From Nymphaea colorata (lineage: Eukaryota > Streptophyta > Magnoliopsida > Nymphaeales > Nymphaeaceae): a stretch of DNA of 64,000 nucleotides. The DNA lies in NCBI RefSeq assembly GCF_008831285.2, contig NC_045139.1:26516412-26580411 (forward strand), read 5' to 3'. This document shows positions 49,366-62,726 of the stretch, one piece after another. Position 1 is the first letter of the stretch. Each line of letters starts with the position of its first letter. The position numbers and the translations under genes are program-made. The notes under the pieces are model-generated. The model saw only the letters and a list, made by a program, of their open reading frames with translations, made no database searches and had not been told where the DNA came from.

Positions 49366-52300
49366 TGTATATATGTCCCATCTACGTGACATATCACTGT
49401 ATCAGCAAACAAACACATGCATGAACTCAACATGGTATAGTATATCTTCACCCTGCAGGATATCAACTATCAAGTAACATCAGTCCTATACTAAGTTATC
49501 TGATTCTAGAAATATTTGTAAAAACCTATGCTTTAAATTGAGGGCAGCATCTGACACATAAAAGAGATCACAGTCTCAGAGCAATTTATCCAAACATAGA
49601 GTTATTTTTGTTTAACCAAATTTGCAGAAATTAGAGTGTATAACTACAAAAGTACATGCTTACCAAAGCATTTCGAACTAAATACACCAATAACCAAAAT
49701 AGGAATCATAATCATGCCAACGTTATGCAGAAAAAATAAAGGATATCAAAAGCATGAGCCTAGTGGATGTCATACATTTAAGAAAAACTTCTTGTGAATC
49801 TAAAAATTGCAATAGAAAAAAACATGAAGTAAAACAGTTATGTTAAATTATTCAAAGTTAGAGGATGCATCTAGCCAACTACTAAGAAACATATTTTCTG
49901 CAGTAGTATATACATACTTCAGACTCCTTGCTTCCTGGAGCAGACTGAATCATGATGCAAGCTCCTTCCTTATCATATGGTCCAGTGAGAAGCTTAGTCA
50001 TCTCATAGCGACTTAATTGATTGCTAATATCCACGGAAGTGTTGTATGCTTGCTTAAAAAGCCAGTAGTTAATAGCATCCATCTCTGCCAGCTGTGTGAC
50101 CAACTTTACTTCTTCAGCCTGAAAAGATAGTTGACATCCAAATTTCCAATACCAAATGATTAATCTTCACACTCTAACCTATTTCCATTAGACTCAAATA
50201 AACAATTATTTATCTTGCCTAGAGTTTATAAAAATAAGAATTCCATATATTCATCTGCATTCAATTATGCATTATGTCATTTCTCAAATTCAGAAAAAAT
50301 GGAGCACATAGGGCTTTTCTCTCAGGTCCTTCACTTTGGATCAGCTCTAAGAGAATCCACATGCGCCCGCATGACTCAGACATTTTCAATATAAAGCAAA
50401 TTAAAAGAGAGAGATAGCAGGAATCTTTTGTGATCATATTTGGGGAACCAAAGTTCAAGCTAATTCAGGAGGCCATTGCACCCTAATGGTGATATGCCTT
50501 TGCTTGGCAGTACCTAAAGAGAGTAAGCATAATAACTAGATCAGATCAGTGGCATGATATTTCCAATTGCAGGTTAGATCATATATTCATATGTTATCAT
50601 AAGCATAAGTTTCTTCTCTTCAGATTGGATACCAAAAACAGAAAAGCACAGAAACATTGGACCGCTTCATCTGACCCACCAAGGGTGAGAAGTGACCAAT
50701 CAACTGGTATTTAGTTACATACAAACTTTATAGACAAGCATGCACCCATTGGGCAAAACATGAAATAGAACTTAGAGTACAGTTTTTCTGATCAAATGCT
50801 AATGCTTACTTATTAAAGGACACCACCGAATACCACCAAAGTGCAGATTTACTAGTTTATGCCATGCACATGGAAGGTGAGTTAAAAAAAAAGAGCTATA
50901 CAATAAACGTTTGACAGAAAGAACCATAATTGATCTATGGCTGAAGGTAAGACAATTTTCTTACTCTGCAGAGAAACCTTCAAAAGTACAGGCCGCTGCA
51001 ATAGATCACTTTGGCATATGACTTTTAGAAGGAAAACACCATATCGGGTTTGTTAGGACAGGAGCACTTGAGATAAGTACAAAGCAGTCGTAAAATGTGA
51101 AAAAGGAAGAATGGTGGAGTTTGGATGGAGATATCCGATCTTTCAACCAGGTTGATGTTCCATCTAAGAACCACAACATATTTGTTATGGCTCAACTTGG
51201 CCATTACTGGTACTCCTAATCATGGTGCATTCTCTGATGGGTGGTCCTCACCGTATGGTGAAAGAAAGCACAATGAAAAGTTACTTTCACTTTAGGCTGC
51301 CTCTGCACAGCTGAAAAATTTCCATCATAAGCACCTCCTCCCAGGTAAACATTATTGCACTTTTTTTGTCCGATTGAAGGAATGTCAAAAATTTTCAAAT
51401 ATCACAAGATCATATTCATCAAAAGCTACAAAGTTAGAATGTTTAGTCTGGGGAATTGAAGGGATTCAAAATTGGACTGGACAAGGTCCAGAAAGAATAT
51501 ATATGAACAGGTCTGGGGGAGTCTGTGATTGTTTTCTCATGCTTTTGAAGCATTTTTATATAGCTTATGTTCCCTTTTTTCTCCTCTTTTATGACACCTC
51601 AAGACTTTTCCTTCCATTCCTTATTTAATAACAGGAAAACCTCACTTTCTTCTCAGAAAAAAACAGTTAAATGAAAAGCAAAACAAACATGCAAATAAAT
51701 GAATGATATTTAAAAATCCATACAGAGAAATATATTTTATAAATAGGGCAAAAATACTATAATCCTGGCCCATAGACAAACTCACTTGACATTATGAATT
51801 TGTGTAGCACAACACCTGGTACTTTAATTCCTTGAGGAAACAGACGGTATCATTGGAGTCCCCTAATGTGAGAAGAATTTCACTGGATTTATCAGGATCA
51901 TCCCACAGATTATATCTCCGAACCATTTCTTCCTGCTTAATTTGTCTTGCTTGTTCTAATTCCAGAGCTGTTGGTGCTATTGTCTCTGCTCGAACCACAA
52001 TATCTTCTATCTTTTTTCTCAATGAAAACAGGCCTACAAAATTCATATCCATTAAATAAATTCACATGCACCAAAATATAAATGAAAAAGTTTGTAATAG
52101 TGGACCCAAATGTGTTCATTCATAAAGTAAAACATTTGGATGAATTTGTTATGCCTGAATCATGTAGTTGGGACCAAATATTTCTTATGTTCATCAAAAG
52201 GGTTAGCATGGCATGAACCACTTGGCAGGCTTGCGTGCAGTTAATCAGCAATTCTCTAAGTAAATCACATCCCAAATAAAAACTTAGTAACTTAATAGCT

Positions 52301-53411
52301 GATAAAAGTCAAGTTTAAGCAGGATGCCCCGAACATCATGAGGAAGGACGGACCATTCGGCTGTCCAAGCTGCAGACAGCGACACGTTATTTGCTCATCT
52401 ACTTGAGTTGACCCTGCTCCGCCCAACTCCTCTGACAGAACAGTGTGCTAATAGCCTGATACTTGCATTTCTAATGACTTTTTTCTCAGCTAGAAGATGA
52501 CTTTGTGTTCTTTCACAAGTCCTCCATTTCAGCATAAAGATATTATAAGAACAATAGTGTAACAAACATATTTTACACACACGGGGTTCAAATCAAACCA
52601 GAAAAATCGTTCTCACTATGCAAGGTCGCTCTCTAGCTATATCTCAGAGATTCTGTATCAGCATATTAGGCCTACATACAAGAAAGAAAACATTGAAGTT
52701 TGAAGATTGTGGTGGATACAAATGTATGATTAGTCCATTTGAACCCTATCTGACATTCCCAAACTAACAATAATATTGAAGACAATTTTACAACAATAAC
52801 AGAAGGGATTTGTGCCAACTCGATCTTCAAATTTCAAATAGTCCATTCCATGACTGTAGAACGAATTATTCACAGGCTACATTGTAAAGCAAACGTCATA
52901 GTAATAGTCAGAACAGAAGTCCATCAGGATCACTGTAACACCCGACGTACTTCGGGGAAAAGAATAAAAGAGTTCTTGAGCAATTGATCCTCAATGAATT
53001 CAAGATTTTCAAAGCACTGCTAGACAGCATTCCTCCTGAAAGCTTACATTCAAACAGTCTCTCGCGCATACGTGGTATCTGAACGTGATAAAAGCAGGTA
53101 GTGCGGGAAGAAGGATGTCTACAGGCTAGCACAGTAAGTAATGAAAATTGTAGACGACCATTCGCACATGACCACATACGACCAACAAAGCATTTCCTTC
53201 CTACAACATCCTTCCCACCACCACAGTGGAAAGCAAGGAAACAAGAGAAGAAATACCCACCCAATTCTTTATAGACCTTATTCCTGTCTTCCATCGAACG
53301 GGAGGCTCGAGCGCCAAGAGAGGGAAGACGAGAAGAAAACTGGAGTCTTCTCCAGGACCTCCAATCTTGCGCAACAAGCGTCCTTTCTACGGGTAATGAT
53401 TCCACAGTCAT
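43279..53411 (-). CDS. PrfB3: Peptide chain release factor-like protein PrfB3 (plastid)
   Basis: There are six exons on the minus strand: 53411-53261, 52033-51816, 50118-49918, 47822-47613, 44339-44153 and 43565-43279. All junctions are GT-AG and in frame, giving 417 residues. The chain follows plant PrfB3 throughout: MEDRNKVYKELG, LFSLRKKIEDIVVRAE, RYNLWDDPDKSSEIL, AEMDAINYWLFKQAY, EFEWQFAYGYLSGERGIHKL, VDVIPLFL, HVPTGIRVQCSGERSHFANK and LVSVLDGGLEPVLQAHVRHR. It derives from bacterial RF2, but the GGQ peptidyl-hydrolysis motif is gone (SCGENEHLV stands there, about residue 295) and the stop-codon-reading part is altered. This agrees with the known role of PrfB3 in stabilising plastid petB mRNA rather than ending translation. 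A 3.3-kb intron 4 contains a hAT element. The first 40 residues, rich in R and S and poor in acid, could be a transit peptide. Confidence 0.95.
44608..44713. repeat. 53-bp tandem duplication in PrfB3 intron 4
   Basis: Units 44608-44660 and 44661-44713 share aaattgat.tttcaaataaa and 'aaaacaaagtayacctacttay' with three or so substitutions. It ends about 100 bp from the hAT insertion site. Confidence 0.85.
45632..45886 (-). pseudogene. Second acidic frame, probably the shifted continuation of the first
   Basis: This frame follows the stop of the 45894-46448 frame by a few bases and in another phase. It is of the same acidic kind, with two copies of a unit EEDDxRExxSExFxQNSQT. No ATG is present at its head (the first codon taken is GTG). 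It is most simply the continuation of the same captured reading frame after a frameshift. Confidence 0.35.
45894..46448 (-). CDS. Acidic 45-residue-repeat reading frame inside the hAT element
   Basis: The 184-residue frame (MENQFSGSGDQGIEE...) is not from a family I recognise. It consists of about three and a half copies of a 45-residue (135-bp) unit with the core ENETVGHGDQGTEE, GQFEQQS.ET.EVTHEDA and KDLKDKEEA. It is very rich in E, D and Q and has no hydrophobic core, so it would be disordered. The frame is open for about 36 more codons upstream of this ATG (IRTGGDVEIIPDREEAGNGD), so it may be an exon piece rather than a whole gene. It is carried in the sense direction of PrfB3. It could be a captured fragment of a host gene, or the remains of an element gene. 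Expression is unknown. Confidence 0.4.
   Translation of the reverse strand: MENQFSGSGDQGIEEVQFEQQSNIETPEVTDEDAKDLKDKEEAIENETVGHGDQGTEEILGQFEQQSNVETHEVTHEDAKDLKDKKEALENETVGHGDQGTEEDLGQFEQQSSIETPEVTHEDAKDLKDKEEAIENETVGHGAQGTEENLGQFEQQNNTVILSLEGENEKWMTDVIDIPNKVNH
49330..49359. repeat. (AC)n microsatellite in PrfB3 intron 3 region
   Basis: An uninterrupted (AC)n run followed by 'atatacatgtatatatg'. It lies in the intron between exons 49918-50118 and 47613-47822. Confidence 0.95.
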
Positions 53412-55263
53412 CTCTCCTCCCCCCTCCCTCCCTCTCTCTTACTCTGTCTGTGTTCTGCCTGTGTGTCTATGCTTCGGGATAATGAAGTGACCGGCGACGC
53501 TCATTCACGTAAATACCACCATCGAACCGCGATTTTCTTTGGCTCTCGAAGAGTGAGCGAGGTGCTCTCGTTAATCACTTGCAACAGCGTCTACGTGGAC
53601 GTCGCCTGTGTCTTCCTTTGGTGATAACGCTCCGCATTGCAACGTTCAAGGGGCGTAGTACAATTGTTAAGGAGCGTAGTACAATCGGACGGTAAGGCAG
53701 TTTATATTGGATCTGAGGAATTTCATGGTCGAGTTTAAGTTCATTCTAACTAAACCTGATGTACCAAAAAAAAAAAAAAACAAGTTAGAACCTTATAAAG
53801 TAAAAGCAGTTTTCCATAAATAAACATTTAAAAAAAAAATCTTAGGTGTGCCGTTTCTTTTTTTTCCGATGCATTCCTATTATGTCTTGTGGACAATCGA
53901 CACACCCTTTCGTGCTTCATTTTCTACATACAAGTCTTTCTCGTCGAGTAGAATGTTTTCACGTTAATCATTCAATTTTGTCAACTAAAGTTGTTTTTCT
54001 TTGCATAAAATGGCATAGATGCCCATCCGAACGAAAGAAGCAAAAGAATTTTACTGTTTCACAAATTGCTGGAACTCATTTTGCTATTTAGATTGTGGGG
54101 GGAATTAAAATGGTTCGATTCCAGTCAGATGTATTATTTATGGTATTCGGTTCAAGAACTTTATATAAAACTTGAATTCAAACATTACTTTTTGAAACCG
54201 AATACATTTAAACCTGACATTTGTACGTAACTGGTCAAATCTTCGTCGAGTATTAGGCAAACTTAGATTCAAATTTGATTAAAATCTACATTCAGTCTAA
54301 ATCCGAATGGAAATAAGCTGTGAATTTCTTTACATGTTCGGATTAAACGGGTTTGAAATTGAATCGCTAATCATGTATTTGGGAGATGCACTGATAGTGC
54401 TGACCACAGAATAACAAAAACAGTATGAATTTGTCAATCATGGCAAGACATGGATGGATCAACCATTAGTTAAGGACTAATGTAGAAAAAAAAAAAACTA
54501 TTAATCTTTAGGTTTTGAAAAATCATGCTACTCCAAGTTTTCTTGGTTTTACTGGTAAAAAGAACATTACATAACTTTACTCTAACACATCCATTTTCCC
54601 CTTTGCTAAAATGGGTGCTCCAAACAAGTCTTCTGTATTCTGAGTTGCACTAATTCAAGTAGCTTTTATGGCTTCAATGCAATCATATGTTAACTCGTGA
54701 ATGTATGTCTCTATTATCTTCACTTTTCTCCATTATCTAAGCGAACTCAAGCTAAAACCGGATCATGTACCTCTTGAAGTTGGAGAGGACTTATGGGGTT
54801 TCCAATCCACTCATGGACAGGGTTCATAGCTGGGTTCTTCTAGTGGAAGATTGAAAAATGTATCCACAATGGGTTGAAGGTCAAATCAATTTTGGAGCAA
54901 GAAAATTTTGGTTGAGGGATACTTATTGGTCTCTAGTTTACTGGATCTCTCTTTTCACTTAAGCTGAGCGGCACTTATATGGCCGGACTATGGTTCAGCA
55001 CCATCTCAATAGAAGCTGATTTGTTTGCGCGGTGGCCCACACCAGTCACATGGTAGCTCTTGTACGAGGCTGCATCATATATAATCTCAATGAAACCTAA
55101 CTGTATCACATGCAGATTGGCAACATTTCACCCATTAACTTCCATTGTATATTTATTTAACTATATAAATATCAACTTTACAATGCAATGTATATTGAGA
55201 TTGTACCAAGTGATCCACCAGCAAACAAAATTCCTTTTTGGCATATTTTATTTTTCCATTGCC
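53412..55263. other. Upstream region of PrfB3 and following intergenic DNA
   Basis: 53412-53480 is CT-rich (ctcccccctccctccctctc), a plausible PrfB3 5' leader. Beyond it the sequence becomes AT-rich with no recognisable gene. 53650-53690 repeats 'gcgtagtacaat' twice. 54110-54360 loosely resembles family A. Confidence 0.4.
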
Positions 55264-56113
55264 ACTTAACATTGTATTAGAGCCAGATAATTAATGTATT
55301 TAAAGGAAACTCCTAATTGCATTATGTTCAAAGTCCCAAATGAGTTAAAATTGAGTTGTTATGTTGACTTAAATTGGACAAATTGTTCTATTTTAACAAA
55401 AATCAACAATTCGGTATTGCACTTTCTTAGGAGAAAATTTTATCTCATGGGAGATGAAGAACTATTAATATTGTGGTGACACAATTATCTATCAAAACTA
55501 AATGAAGAAACATATCAATAGAGACAAACAAAGTATTATGGTTGCCTTATCTTTTGAAGGATCTTAGATTCAAGCAAAAATCTCCAACCATACTAGATTG
55601 TGGAAATTAGACAGTAACATGCAACTCAAATTTTTCATGAGCGAACCATGCTTATTAAGCTAGTCTGGCATTTGTTTGAAAAAAAAAAAGGTAGTATAAT
55701 ATGCACCAAGTACATATAAAATGAGCAAAAAGTAAAGGGCATACATTTTCACAAAGGCACTAAAAATCTTCCAATATATATGACTAATAAGTTGGGCCCA
55801 GAGGCACCAACATGTTGAGGAATAATTTGTTGTTGAGATTATCAATGACTCCAAAGAAAAGATAATCCCTTCATAGCAAGCAAGATTCTCAATATTGACA
55901 AGAAAGGCAAGACGATGGTATACGGTTGCATCCTTATGTCAATAATATCTGAATCATATCAAATGTAGATCAACAAGAATTCATGCATCGTTCATTGTAA
56001 ATTTAATTTTGGTAAGCATTAGGTACAAATAGTCCTGTATATATATTGTATTTGAGCAATGAATAAATAGGCTTATTATATGCATATTTAAATCCATTTT
56101 GTGCTACTTGACA
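55264..56113 (+). mobile_element. Ty1/copia remnant 1: RNase H end plus LTR-like block
   Basis: At 55290-55480 the text encodes LKLSCYVDLNWTNCS and LHFLRRKFYLMGDEELLI, degraded versions of the copia RNase H core (LxxYxDxDWAG...GYxxFLG...SWxSKKQ). It is followed by a block from tgttgaggaataa at 55813 to ttgaca at 56113 (301 bp). This block matches 62727-63025 in order and roughly 70% in sequence, and starts and ends TG...CA as an LTR does. 'attgtattagagccag' at 55271-55286 resembles a primer-binding site, which suggests that two elements have been fused by deletion. Nothing here can be functional. Confidence 0.6.
55813..56113 (+). repeat. LTR-like block 1 (copia remnant)
   Basis: Starts TGTTGAGGAATAA, ends TTGACA, 301 bp. 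Related block at 62727-63025. Since RNase H text precedes both blocks, each looks like a 3' LTR of its own element rather than a pair of one element. Confidence 0.55.
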
Positions 56114-59100
56114 TAGTATTGGGCAAGCAATAGCTTAAATCTTGTTGTACATTTGTTCTTTACAATGTTGTCACTAGGTTTGTTTTTTCTAAGTTTGCTT
56201 GTTTTTTTGTTTTCCTTGGTTGTTTGCCAATGTTGGGTGAAATTCTGCATTTGCATGTGTGTTCGACACCTTTTTAATTATTTATCAAGACCCTCGATTG
56301 GGCCTTTGTCAAATTTGTTGATAAACACTAACTGTTGTAGCATTTACTTTCCATTTTGGCATGCTTCCCACTTTTTTTAACTATTGGTTGCAAAACTCTT
56401 ATTTATCTTCCATAGTCATGTGTTGTGTTCAATGTCATTAAATGTGATAGGACAATGGGAAGTGTTGAACTTGTGAAGTGAAACAAGGTGAAAAGATGTG
56501 TAAACTTTATGGTGAAAATTGTAAAATGTATAATATCCATAAAAATAACATCAAAAATAAAAACAACTAAATTTACAAGTATGCAAGTAAAGAACAATGA
56601 GAAAAAACATATTTAACTCTTGTTAGTCATTTTTTACAGCTTCTTATACATATCAAACATGCACACCTATTTTAAAATAAGGGTTTAGGAAGTCAGTCTT
56701 ACTTCATTCTAAAGAAATATATGCATAGTTCTTGCATGAACACAAGGCACTTCAATGCTCTTAGCATTAAACTGTAATATAATTCACTTTTAATGTTCAC
56801 ACTTTCAACATTCACCGGGTGATAGATTTCTAGCAAGTCAAAATGTAAAATTGCATGAACAAAAAACCAAGAATAGACATAGCATGTCACAATTGTAAAG
56901 ACTTGATCCAAACATCTAGGGCAGCTTCCTCTATCCTTCTTGGAATGGGAGTTGTTCTAATTGTCTCAATATTGGGTTATATATGCACCTTTTGAAGACT
57001 CTAGCACTAGTTTTCACCATACTAGGAAAAAAAATTAAGATACAACTATATTTTCTAAAAATTCAAGAGATTTTTCATATGTTAACTGTTTTTTTGTAAA
57101 AAAAATGGATATATTTTTGAGATTTTGGAAAGCAAGGGTGCCTTGACAAAATCTCTGTTCGTTCAAATATGACATCCCATACTCCAACCAATAGACTACA
57201 ATAGCTTAATCGATTATTATGTCAGGGAGATAAGCTACAATAGTTATTAAACCATAGGTAAAGGTGGAAGGCCTTTTCCATTTTCCCTATATGCCTCAAG
57301 AGATGCTCAAATTGTTCCACTACTTGTAAACTCGATATATCTCATAATATCAAGAAAATAATAATGCAATTACAATATGTATTTTTTTTTTTTTGTCACA
57401 AAATATTAATCAAGTTTCATGGGATGACATGAGGTTTTTCATCAGCAATGACAGCCCAAAGATGACCAATACACTCTTCGTTGAATGGCATCTTTGCATG
57501 TGGTGGAATGGAAGTCATCATTATCCATTGCATGCAGCTAAAAAGCTTCGACATGGTTTCACAAGGCATTTAATTATGTTTTTTTAATAAAAATGATATT
57601 GGAACTAAGACATATGTCTTAGCCATCAAGCATCAACCATAATGACTTGTTGCACTTCAACTGGTGAAATGCATGCATCGTGTTAAATTGCATGTTGTTG
57701 TCTTTCTTTGAGGTGGTTTTTCATGAAAAACAAGTGAGCATATGCCTCATGCCTTGAAGCTTATGTCTCTAATAAACAGTTATTGTTTTCTATGTTATTC
57801 CCACAACCAAGGCCATTTATTAGTTTCAAATCCTCTCAATGGTGAAAATTTTGCGTCTTGGACTCAATTGGTTGCTAAAAAGAAATCTATGTTCATTGGT
57901 AAATCTCTACCTAAGCTACCAAACAATTCATCTAAGTTATGAACTCATTGCAACAATGTGATCCTTTCATGAATTTTAGTTCTCTTACTAAAGACATTGC
58001 ATGTAGTGTTTTCTATGCCCACAATACTGCTCAATGGTCATCATGTTCTATTTACAATGCTCAATGTCATGACACAACAAGATAACTTACTCATTTATAC
58101 TTATTATGATAAAACAAAGCTTCTTTAAGATGAGTTGGATGTATAGACAATGTTGCCTTCTTGTTTATTGGAGCTTCAAGGGTTTTCTAGTTATAAAGAA
58201 TATAAAAAATGAGAAAAGGTATTCAATTCTTTATGTGATTAAATGATTCATATGTAGGTGTTAAAAACAATCTATTTGTCATGGATCCTTTATCCATAGT
58301 CAAAGAATGGCAATAAGATGTTCATATACCACATTCTATTGATGTAAATGTTGTTGTAATGGCGAGTAAAAACTATTCCTTTGACGGAGATGCACTTGTC
58401 AAGCAAGACTTCATAAATTCTCCAAATAGCAACACAACAATTGTTTTCGAAGAAAGAAATAGTTGAAGTGTGATCATTGTAGCAAGCTTGGATACATCAA
58501 AGACAAATGTTATCTAATACATTGATTACTATGCCAAACCAATCTACCTTTTACCACAACTGAGAATGATTGATCATGTTTCACCTTTAGTCTTTGCACC
58601 TTTGTCTTTGATTGTTCAATTTACCCTGGAATAGTATCACTAAATCTTATTTTTTTATTACAATACCTAAGTCAAATTTGTGGCACGTAATGTTGTGTCC
58701 CTTCCCTTTCTTTCTCTTGGAATATCTTTGATGTCAGAGCCACCACACATATTGATCCATGTCATTGATGTCAAAGACAAAAAAATATTAGGTTTCAAAC
58801 CAACCAAATTACCAAAGGGGTCTACCACACTTGTTATTCACATTGGAGTTGTTTTATGTCTCCATCTCTTTCTTCATAAAATTTTATTTTCTCTTTATTC
58901 CAATTAAGCCTCTTTTGCACTCTTAAATTTTGTCAAACATGTCATTATCATGCCTTTTTCACATCTACATCTTGCAACATACAGGCTTGGGGATGGACAT
59001 GATTTAATTAGATTATGGTTTTTACATACTTTATAGTTCTAAAGATAATAAGACTATATGCTGGTGCTTAAGTCTCCAAATAATGACTTGAATATTTAGC

Positions 59101-59646
59101 ATATATGATTTGCACACTTATCAAGTTCATATTTGAACACATTACTTGGTAACAACATTCATGGCAGCAATAAAAGGTGTAAAACTTTTCATCTTCCTAA
59201 GTGTGCTAGGTTGCCTTTCTCCATGTATACCAATCATTCGAATGAGACACATCTTTTACCTAGTTCATTTGGTATATGGGGTAGATATCACTTGCCGACT
59301 CTCACTAGAGCACATTATATTTTAACTATTGTTGACCACTGTAGCAAAGTTACCTACATGTACTTAACATAAACCTCAATCTCAATTGATCCTAAGACAT
59401 TTTTTGAAGATGGTAAGAGTACATCTTCAGAAATGTATCAAATCTATTCAATCTGGCAATGGCTTGATCTCAAATGGTATTCCATTTCACTAAAAAAATA
59501 ATGGCATTTTGTATGAAGAAATTTGTGTCGGGACGCCAAAAAAAAAAGACTTTTGAATGCAAACACTGCCATTTATTTGAAGTTGCTAAAGCATTAAAAT
59601 CCAAATTCAAGCAAATTTTCTCTCCAAATTTTGGGGTAGATGTGTT

Positions 59647-60512
59647 CAATGTTGTAAGAAGCGTACGCTTCTTACAAAATTAAAGCTGTGGCACGTTCAA
59701 TGCTCGAGGCGTATGCCTCAAGGACAGTTTATTTTTAACTACGTTAGATCGTTCACTTCAATCTGATGTCTGATCGATTTGGTGCCGAAAAACTGTTCTG
59801 AACAAGTGTTCAGACCCATTTTCTCTGCAGTTTACGCCTGAAAACAGGCGTTTCCGGCCCGATTCCCCTTGGGATCGTGGTGGATTTTTAATAAATATTG
59901 GTTTTTTGCTGCCTCTAACTGGTTGTAACATATTCATGATTAGTCAAGTTAGAGTTAATAGAGAGAAACAAGAACGATCTTGTTGAAATTGGGTGAATTT
60001 TATATTAAAAAATACTGGTACAATTCACCGGTTGAAATTTCTCTACTTTTTAAGGGTTAGATTGATGTGCATTAAGGATTTCAATTTGTTGTTCTGATCT
60101 AATCCCTCATCCGGTGCAGAATTTTGAAAATGGCAGTGAGATGAAGCAGAAAACGGGCTGGAATCCGGCCGATTTCTGCTGAAGAAACACAGAACAATAC
60201 CTCTTTAATAGCCGACAACATTTGATCTTTTCCATAGGTTCTCAATTGATTTTTTTATGTGTTTTTGGGTTGCCTAGCAACCACAGTCGCCTCCTCTCCC
60301 AAACATTCTGGGCGGCCAATGACACCGGCGTCACCGACGAAGGCAAAATGGTGCATCCCCTCCAGTGGTGCAGTGCATTCTCGTTATATACACTGTGTGT
60401 ACGTCGACGAAATCCACCTGCTCATTGCATCGAACGGCCGTCATTAAACACACTGTTGGTTCCAATTACGAGATTGATGGGTTTTTTTTCTTAAGTTAGA
60501 AAAAAACATCAA

Positions 60513-60606
<94 letters not shown>

Positions 60607-61065
60607 TTATGTATTTGTTACTTTTTTTTAAATTTTTTCTACATGTACGTATTTCAATCTGCTTATATTAATGTTCAGCAATGCTTGTTATTTACTTGTT
60701 CTCTTAGTTGATATTATCATCTGAATCTTATTTTACTTAATTTTGGATATTTGTTTTTCAATAATAATTTTATGACATTTAACTGTTTAGGGCAAGTCGT
60801 GCTATGAGCCAATTACGCAAGCAGCCTTTGTATTATGTATGCTATGACATTGTCTTTATTTGGATTTACAAATTATTGTGGTCTGTGTATTATTATTTAT
60901 TAATATACTTAAGATTGTAGTCATTTTTTTCAGTTTTGTTGTTATTTTTATAAATATTATATAATTTACAAATTTGTTCGTGAAGCTTACGCTTCAATTA
61001 ACGCCTCGCCTCGCCTCATAAGAGGCTCAACGCCTCGCTTCGCTTTCTCGCCTTTTACAACATTG
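59647..61065. mobile_element. Nested hAT-superfamily element (1.4 kb) in the copia integrase
   Basis: It begins CAATGTTGTAAGAAGCG and ends CTTTTACAACATTG, with terminal inverted repeats sharing CAATGTTGTAA. The target duplication GATGTGTT is exact, at 59639-59646 and 61066-61073. Subterminal regions are full of 'gaggcg'/'cgcctc' words, typical of a common plant non-autonomous hAT group. The interior is non-coding apart from a short frame at 60222-60494 with no homology. It includes (AT)n at 60515-60558 running into (GT)n to 60602. Removal of the element and one copy of the duplication rejoins the integrase reading. Confidence 0.85.
60515..60602. repeat. Compound (AT)n(GT)n microsatellite
   Basis: About 44 bases of alternating AT pass directly into about 44 bases of alternating GT within the nested hAT element. 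Confidence 0.95.
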
Positions 61066-62726
61066 GATGTGTTCTCACTATCATTACCTAATCAATTGTC
61101 TCCTACATCTTCTTTGTGGGAAGTTAAAGTGAAGTTCAATGTGAAGTCCTTTACAGCAAGCTTATCTGACGTGCTCATCTTAAAGTATATGGATGTTATT
61201 TTGCTCATCACATACCTCCAAAGCTTGATTTTAAGCAAAAAAATGTATAGTTATCGAGTACTTGTTTGAAAATAAAATGATACAAAACCTTAGACATTGC
61301 AGCTAATTGTTTTTTTTTTAGACTAAATGTTTGTGAAAACCTTCTCTCATTTCATAACAAAAATTGTTTTAGCAATTTCCATGCCTTTGTAGTGTTGTTT
61401 TGCCTAAACCCATTAAATCACATGGAAAACACTCCCACAACTTTTGATGTCAATGCTACAAACTCAACTTCAAATACTTGGATCATGTCATCTATGAAAT
61501 AAAACAAAGAGTTTACATGTCTTCTCGATTATGAATCGGACTGATTATCTTCTTAACTATGACTACAACCAATCAGAGCTTTATAGCCATCAGTCATTGT
61601 CCTCTTCTCATTCCACTGACCATCCCATTTCATGCCCTTTGCTTTTTCTTGTGTCTTCAATTCTCACTTCTTTTTCCAACAAACATGTGTCCATGAAGAA
61701 GAAAAAAGAAATTTATGGCAATGACAAATAAGAAATGGAATGTACATGATAGACTAAAAGCTCTTTAGAAAAAAACTACTTGATTTATCATGCCCTTGCC
61801 CCTGATAAACATGTCGTTGGTCATACATGGATATATAAAATTTAGTACACTCCTAATAGAAGCATAGAACGAAACAACTGCAGCTTTTTGCACTGGGATA
61901 TACCAAGAGAAGAGACTATGTTATGAACTTTTGGAAAGCATGTGATGCCTTCTTTGTATGATCATTTCTAAAAATTGTTCCCTACATCAACTTGATGTGA
62001 ACAATGCATTCTTATATGGCGACTGAGATGAAGAAATCTACATGAAACAATCTCTTGGCTATGGTTGAAATGGGGAAACTTGTGTATGTTGGCTTAATAA
62101 ACCATTATATGGCTTTAAGACAAACAATACATCAGTAACTTAACCATACACAGTTAATGTTCTTTGCCAATTAACGCATGAAACAAAGAACTAGTGTTGG
62201 AATTCAGTCGTTCAATTATTAAGATAATTAAAGAAAACTCGTGGGCAGAACATTATAGTCCAAAATGGGTTGAAATTGAGTTGTTGTGTTGACTTGGATG
62301 GAGCAAGCTTGATTATTTCAAAGAAACTAGCAACTGTCTACTGCATTTTCTTAGGAGTAAATCTGATCTCATGGAGCACAAAGGAACTTGAGTGTGGTGT
62401 CTTAATATTCTATTGAAGATAAGTACAAAAACATAACAACAAGAACAAGCAAATATTATAGTTGACTTATCATTTGAAGGATCAGGGATACCAAAATATA
62501 ACAGTTATACATACAGTTGCAAACTCAGTTTTTCATGAGCATGCCAAGCATATTGAGCTAAATTGCCATTTTGTTCAAGAAATATCCAAGCTGGTATAAT
62601 ATGCATTTAAGTACAAGCAAGGAGAGAATGGCAAACATTTTCACAAAAACACCAAGTAAAAATCAATTCAAATATATGCTAAGAAGTTGGGCTCATTGGA
62701 CTAAGAGACAGTAACTTAAAGAGGAA

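Noticed and set aside
54111..54121. ggttcgattcc, like a tRNA T-loop
   Set aside because: No acceptor stem, D arm or anticodon arm can be formed from the preceding 60 bases.
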